NCBI GenBank assembly: GCA_024349245.1
Contig: JALDNG010000088.1
Location: 1,390,001-1,454,000, forward strand
Source: Neodontobutis hainanensis
Taxonomy: Eukaryota > Chordata > Actinopteri > Gobiiformes > Odontobutidae
DNA length: 64,000 nt
Direction of reading: 5' to 3'
Shown: positions 59,008 through 64,000 of the stretch, in pieces
How positions within the stretch are numbered: the first letter of the stretch is position 1
Layout of the letters: each line of letters begins with the position of its first letter
Notes under the pieces: model-generated
The model's database searches: none
Seen by the model: only the letters and a program-made list of their open reading frames with translations
What the model was told of the DNA's origin: nothing
Translations under genes and position numbers: made by a program

Positions 59008-59629
59008 ATGTTAACTTTAATTTTTATTCCTTCATTATTTTTTTTTATTATTTACACTTTTACTCAGATTTTCAAAAATCCTTTTACAGTCTGCTTGAGT
59101 TTTACGCGCCTTCTTCGTAACACTCTACAAGTAGTAACTCTCTCTTTGCAGTTAAAACGTAATCTAACAATAACTCACTTTCTCAGAGAAACCCCATTTC
59201 TCAACAAGTCTGACTCACAGTCTACAGGTTCTGGTAGTCCCATCAAGCTTCTGGATCACTTAGACTCAGCTCTAAATGATTTAACAGAACAGGTGCTACT
59301 CCAATATGTGGACGAGATTCAGACCACAAACCCCAACGAGCTAGATTCAGTTCTTAGCTCCTTGATTAGCATTGCGCTAACCTCTAAGCCAAAGGACAAG
59401 GATCTAACTAAGCTGTTAGGTCAAATGGCTATTGTTATGCGCGCGCAACAGAAACAAGCCGAGGATCTCCTGGCACGCAGCCACAAGAAAATCCAGGTCC
59501 AGAAACAGGACCTCGCCCGCTTCCAACGCGAGAACAAGGCGTTGAATCAGGAACTCCAACTGACCAAAGGAGTCCTGGAGAATTCTGAAAAACAGAACCA
59601 AGAGTTACAAACTCTTTCACAGACACACC
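59008..59629 (+). pseudogene. Gag-like coiled-coil ORF, interrupted
   Basis: An open frame runs from an ATG at 59008 to the junction with the gypsy LTR at 59630. The first 50 residues or so are probably not authentic. From about residue 70 it reads as a compact helical protein (LLDHLDSALNDLTEQVLLQY, DSVLSSLISIALTSKPKDKD, LTKLLGQMAIVMRAQQKQAE). A coiled coil follows (residues about 155-207, DLARFQRENKALNQELQL). This suits a retroelement gag-type structural protein, but I cannot assign a family. The gypsy insertion cuts it off mid-coil. Any downstream parts would lie beyond the window. Confidence 0.45.
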
Positions 59630-60117
59630 TGTCACGGGGGATCAGGACTCGGCACAGTTGGCCGTGGCCTCCGTGCCGGGCTCCCCCGCCCCTACTGATT
59701 CGCAGAGAGGAGACAGGTGTGCGGGAGCGCCGGCGAAGCAAGCCCAGCTGAGCCGAGTGAACAATCAAGAGGGAATAAGAAGCACCGCAGCCTGCTCCTC
59801 GACGCCAGATCGTAACATTGACTACAGTTAGTAATACGCCTCGCGTCAGAGTTTGGATTTATGTATGTACTTACCTGTTTCCTTTGTTCACCGCAGATCC
59901 TTCCCGTCCTACCTCCAGTCCGGTTCTCGCCTCCTCGATCATCCCTGAGCCTCGCCGGTCCTTCAGCTCGTCACGCTCCAGCTCAACCCGGTCCGGACCC
60001 TGCTACCCCTCGTTATCCCGAAGAAACCGACAGTTATAAGTTGATCAGTTAAATAAACTTGTTTTTGTGAACTGTACGTGTGTGCCTGCATTTGGGTTGT
60101 CCGACCAGAACATAACA
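59630..60117 (+). mobile_element. Ty3/gypsy 5' LTR, 488 bp
   Basis: It starts TGTCACGGGGGATCAGG and ends CATAACA, with AATAAA at about 60051 as the poly(A)-type signal. The gag ATG follows 17 bp later at 60134, leaving a short TCTGGCCAGAATG segment as a possible primer site. The 3' LTR lies outside the window, so the pairing cannot be verified here. Confidence 0.8.
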
Positions 60118-60133
60118 GTACGATCTGGCCAGA

Positions 60134-61192
60134 ATGAACCCAGCAGAGCCACACACCCTGCCACAGACGGTCGCGGCTCAGACCGCGCTTCTGGAACAGC
60201 ATGACGCTACTCTACAGGCTCTCATGGACCACATGAAGGAGTTTTCCCGTAACCTATCGGGGCTGAGCGACAGGATGGCGGCCCTGAACACACCACCGGC
60301 TACTGGCGCTCCCACCCTCTCGCGCCCGACTACGGAGGCCCCACCTCCGGGTACAGAGAGGGTATGTACCACCGCCTGCACCGTATAGTGGAGATCTGGG
60401 GTCATGCAGGGCGTTTTTAACACAGTGCTCCTAGTTTTTGAACAACAGTCACAGACTTATAAAGGTGAACGCGTTCAAGAATCGCCTTTTTAATAGGCTG
60501 TTTGAGGGGCAGGCATTAGACTGGGCCTCGGCTGTTTGGGAGAGACAGGAAGCTGTATGTTTCTCCTACGCTGCCTTCATCGCGAGATGAGAATGATCTT
60601 TGATCATCCGGTTCGAGGAGAAGAGGCTACTAAAAGACTGTTTTCAATTCGACAGGGTAATCGCAGTGTGGCGGAATTCGCGATCGAGTTTCGATCACTA
60701 GCCGCGAGAGCGAGTGGAACGAGGAGGCTCTTCGTGGAGCATTTTTGAATGCCATTTCCGAGGAACTTAAGGACGAGATGGCGGCACGGGATCCACCAGA
60801 GAGCCTAAATGAACTCATAACGGGGTCATCAGGATTGATAACCGCCACGGGAGCGACAGAGGGAGAAGGCCGACCTACAGGCATCACAGAGGTCAGCTAC
60901 AAGTCCTCGGCCGGGAATCACCGCGCCTCAAGGGGTTTTTCCCAGCCCAAACGAGAGAACCGCGGGGTGGCGGACGAGACTGAGGAGGCCTAACCAGCGG
61001 TTATCCGGATCCACCGAGTAGGCCACTGCAACCAGCCGCACCTGAACCCATGCAAGTGGGCCGAACTCATCTGACTGAGGAGGAGAGACATCGCCGAGTC
61101 AGTACTGGGAGCTGCCTCTACTGCGGGAGGTTAGGACATTTCCGGGCTTCGTGTCCTCTCCGTCCGGGAAAAGGGGGGGCTCGGCAGTAATG
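60134..61192 (+). pseudogene. Gypsy gag, frameshifted
   Basis: It starts MNPAEPHTLPQTVAAQ at 60134; the first frame breaks at 60388. Capsid-like sequence follows (LFEGQALDWA near 60498, FSIRQGNRSVAEFAIEFRSL near 60640, NAISEELKDEMAARDPPESL near 60747). A CCHC zinc knuckle is at 61113-61154 ([14 protein letters not shown]). At least three frame changes. Confidence 0.85.
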
Positions 61193-61531
61193 GGAGAGGT
61201 ACTGCTGAGCCAAGTCCATTCATCTCCCAAGCCTGTGAGAATGGAGGGAACGATTATTTTAACAGATCGGACCCGATCTTTTGAGGTTATGATTGATTCA
61301 GGAGCGGATGAAAGCCTTTTAGACCGGGGAGTGGCTAAGAGGTTGGGCATCCGGACTGTGCCGTTGGAGGTGCCGTTGGAAGTTAAGGCTTTGAACGGAG
61401 AGGTGCTGACCCAGATCAGAGAACAGACGATTCCCGTAACCTTCCTCCTGTCGGGTAATCATAAAGAAACTATTAGTTTTACATTTTTGAGTGTGTGCAC
61501 ACTCCTATTGTATTGGGTCTACCTTGGCTAA
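61151..61531 (+). pseudogene. Gypsy aspartic protease region
   Basis: It encodes a retropepsin-like segment with the catalytic motif DSGAD (about 61290-61304), SLLDRGVAKRLGI, and LEVKALNGEVL downstream. The frame closes at 61531 and the sequence continues in another frame. Confidence 0.8.
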
Positions 61532-61589
61532 GACAACATAACCCCCACATAGACTGGGCAACATACCAAGTGGTGTCATGGAGTAACTT

Positions 61590-62535
61590 TTGCCATTTAT
61601 CTTGCCTGCAGTCTGCTTTGCCCCTGTTTCCTCTAGATCCAACCCGGTACCTGAACCTACGGATCTGTCTTCGGTTCCGTCCATCTACCACGACCTGTCG
61701 GCGGTGTTTTGTAAGCATCAGGCTTTGTCGCTTCCACCTCACCGACCCTATGACTGCGCCATCGACCTCCTCCCAGGTGCTCCTCTCCCCACAGCCGTCT
61801 CTACACCATCTCGAGACCAGAGAACGAGGCAATGGAAAAATACATCCAGGAGTCCTTGGCAGCCGGGATAATACAACCTCGTCCTCTCCGGTAGGTGCGG
61901 GTTTTTCTTTGTGGACAAGAAGGACAAATCATTGAGACCATGCATAGATTACCGGGGCTAAACAAGATCACCATAAAGAACAAATACCCACTCCCGTTGA
62001 TCAGCTCTGTTTTCACCCCCTCGGGGATCCAGGATTTTCACTAAACTAGACCTCCGTAACGCATACCATTTGAGTACGTATTAGGAGGGGAGGATGAGTG
62101 GAAGACCGCTTTTAACACTCCTTTGGGCCATTTCGAGTATCTGGTGATGCCGTTCGGACTCACGAATGCCCCTGCGGTTTTCCAGAACCTAGTTAACGAT
62201 GTTTTACGGGACATGATTGGACGGTTTGTTTTGTTTATTTGGATGATATCTTGATTTTTCTAAAGACTTGGAGGAACACCAGAGGCATGTCCGGAGAGTA
62301 CTACAGAGACTATTAGAGAATAAGCTGTTTGTGAAGGCCGAGAAATGTGAGTTCCACGCACCGTCCGTTACCTTCCTCGGCTACATTATCGCGCAGGGAC
62401 AGATCCAAATGGACCCGGAGAAGGTTACGGCGGTAAGGGAGTGGCCGGTTCCGTCCAGCCGCAAGGAGGTTCAGCGATTTTTGGGTTTTGCTAATTTCTA
62501 CAGGAGATTTATCCGAACTTCAGTAGACTGGCAAC
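61590..62535 (+). pseudogene. Gypsy reverse transcriptase, multiply frameshifted
   Basis: RT blocks are scattered over three frames: NKYPLPLI (about 61980), [20 protein letters not shown] (about 62100-62158), [14 protein letters not shown], the catalytic YLDD (62236-62247), and, in the 62268-62543 frame, the connection-type sequence ([33 protein letters not shown]). Inactive because of the breaks. Confidence 0.85.
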
Positions 62536-62539
62536 GCCT

Positions 62540-62974
62540 TTGACGGCTCTTACGTCCACTGCGCGACCTTTTGTCTGGACTCCGGAGGCAGAAGGAGCAT
62601 TCAAGGACCTGAAGCAGCGGTTTACGTCGGCCCCTGTACTCATACAGCCAGATCCTGAACTGCAGTTTGTGGTGGAGGTCGACGCTTCGGAGACGGGAGT
62701 AGGAGCAGTTCTTTCCCAGCGCTCTTCCACTGACCAGAAGCTCCACCCCTGCGCCTACTACTCACGTAAGCTCTCGGCAGCAGAGCGGAACTACGATGTG
62801 GGGAACAGAGAGCTCCTGGCGGTCAAGTTGGCCTTAGAGGAGTGGCGTCATTGGCTGGAGGGGGCCATTCAACCGTTTGTGGTCTGGTCCGACCATAAGA
62901 ACCTGACCTACATACAGACAGCAAAGAGACTGAACTCTCGGCAGGCAAGGTGGGCATTGTTTTTGACCGTTTAA
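62540..62974 (+). pseudogene. Gypsy RNase H domain
   Basis: The longest intact domain of the element, 144 codons: [36 protein letters not shown] (first catalytic Asp), [19 protein letters not shown] (Glu), [13 protein letters not shown] (Asp). It is broken at the end by a frameshift before the expected linker to integrase. Confidence 0.88.
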
Positions 62975-63049
62975 TTTTGTGCTTACTTATCGCCCAGGTT
63001 CCAGGAACATCAAACCAGATGCACTATCCAGAGTTTTTCCACGGAGCAG

Positions 63050-64000
63050 TCGGCGCCTGAGGAGGAGCACATCCTGCCCCAGTCGCGCATTCTGGCAACC
63101 CTCACCTGGGAAATAGAAGATCGAGTCCGGGTGGCTCAACGCCTGCACCCGATCCAGGGACAGGGCCGGCTAACGCTATGTTTGTACCAGATCCGGTCAG
63201 GTCGGAGGTGTTACACTGGGCCCATGGGACCCGACTCACGTGCCATCCAGGGATGGGTCGCACCCTGGCTGTCCTACGCAGCAAATTTTGGTGGCCCACC
63301 ATGGACAGAGACACTAAGGACTACATCGCAGCTTGTCCAGTTTGTTCCCAGAATAAGGCCCTCCATCGACCCCCAGCAGGACTGTTACAGCCACTACCTA
63401 TTCCCAGCCGGCCGTGGTCTCATGTGGCTTTGGACCCGTTACGGGACTCCGCCATCGAACGGACATACGGTGGTGCTGACGATCGTTGATCGCTTCTCCA
63501 AAACAGCTCACTTTGTGCCGTTGACTAAGCTTCCATCCGCCAGGAGACCGCTGATCTCCTGGTGAAGCATCTGTTCGGCTGCAGGGATTCCTCGGGACAT
63601 TGTGTCAGACAGAGGTCCACAGTTCACCTCCCAGGTTTGGAAGGCATTTTGCACGGCGTTAGAGATCAAGGTTAGCCTCTCCTCTGGGTATCATCCACAG
63701 ACAAGCGGACAGACGGAAAGGGCGAACCAACAGATGGAGGTGGCCCTGAGGTGCACCTCATCTGCCAATCCGGCAAGTTGGAGTGCTCAGCTGCCATGGG
63801 TAGAATATGCCCACAACACGTTGGTGAACACCTCCTGGGTATGTCTCCTTCCAATGCTGTTATGGTTACCAACCCCTTTATTTTCTGACCAGGAACAAGA
63901 GCTGGCAGTTCCGTCCATTCAGGATCACTTGAGACGGTGCCATCAGGTCTGGAGAAGGGCCCGATCAGCTCTGGTGCGGGCCTCGGCTCAATCGCAAGTC
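63050..64000 (+). pseudogene. Gypsy integrase, frameshifted and cut by window edge
   Basis: The zinc-binding HHCC part is readable ([36 protein letters not shown]), then the core ([20 protein letters not shown]; the catalytic Asp region is disrupted before it). The [20 protein letters not shown] motif with the catalytic Glu is near 63690-63735. Several frame changes separate these. It continues past 64000. Confidence 0.85.

Larger units (their letters stand above)
59630..64000 (+). mobile_element. Ty3/gypsy retrotransposon, frameshifted, runs off right edge
   Basis: The order is LTR, gag, protease, reverse transcriptase, RNase H, integrase, the Ty3/gypsy (Metaviridae) order. Multiple frameshifts and small gaps break every domain, so the copy is dead. 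It is inserted in the gag-like frame that ends at 59629. The best-preserved parts are RNase H and the integrase zinc-binding region. Whether it is a chromodomain-bearing type cannot be told because its 3' end is missing. Confidence 0.9.

Overview
The window is vertebrate genomic DNA and almost certainly teleost fish. Genes are split into short exons by GT-AG introns, some only 73-76 bp long. Three protein-coding loci are recognisable by comparison with human proteins: jmjd1c, reep3 and nrbf2. The rest is introns and intergenic DNA packed with fish-type repeats: Tc1/mariner, hAT and PIF/Harbinger elements, tRNA-derived SINEs, LINE fragments, Ty3/gypsy elements and long microsatellites. No bacterial features, CRISPR arrays or operons are present. 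All product names come from protein features I recognise by eye; no database search was run.

Layout. 1-10.9 kb is, by inference, intron 1 of jmjd1c (minus strand), with repeats including a deleted Tc1-like element, a 32-bp minisatellite joined to a long (CA)n tract, and a perfect 23-bp hairpin. The first coding exon of jmjd1c is at 10895-11050 (-). After a 3.6 kb divergent intergenic region, reep3 runs on the plus strand from 14617 to 34027 in eight coding exons that give a complete 261-residue protein. Its intron 5 uses a GC donor. That intron holds a four-level nest of mobile elements at 27460-29560 and a nearly intact DD37E Tc1/mariner element at 30203-31747. nrbf2 lies on the minus strand (46762 to 39250) in four coding exons (279 residues), tail-to-tail with reep3.

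From 47 to 64 kb no conserved host gene is visible. This part contains a degenerate membrane/coiled-coil reading frame with one internal stop (48324-48845), Tc1 and LINE relics, a gypsy-type solo LTR with a perfect 5-bp target duplication (54055-54623), a coiled-coil gag-like reading frame (59008-59629), and a frameshifted Ty3/gypsy retrotransposon that broke into that frame and runs off the right edge.

The host genes do not form a pathway. REEP3 shapes ER membrane and keeps it off mitotic chromosomes, NRBF2 regulates the autophagy PI3-kinase complex, and JMJD1C is a KDM3-family chromatin protein. They are neighbours in human too, but the order here differs in a way that a single inversion would explain. 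The most notable non-gene signal is the ACTAGT-palindrome array inside the nested stack in reep3 intron 5.
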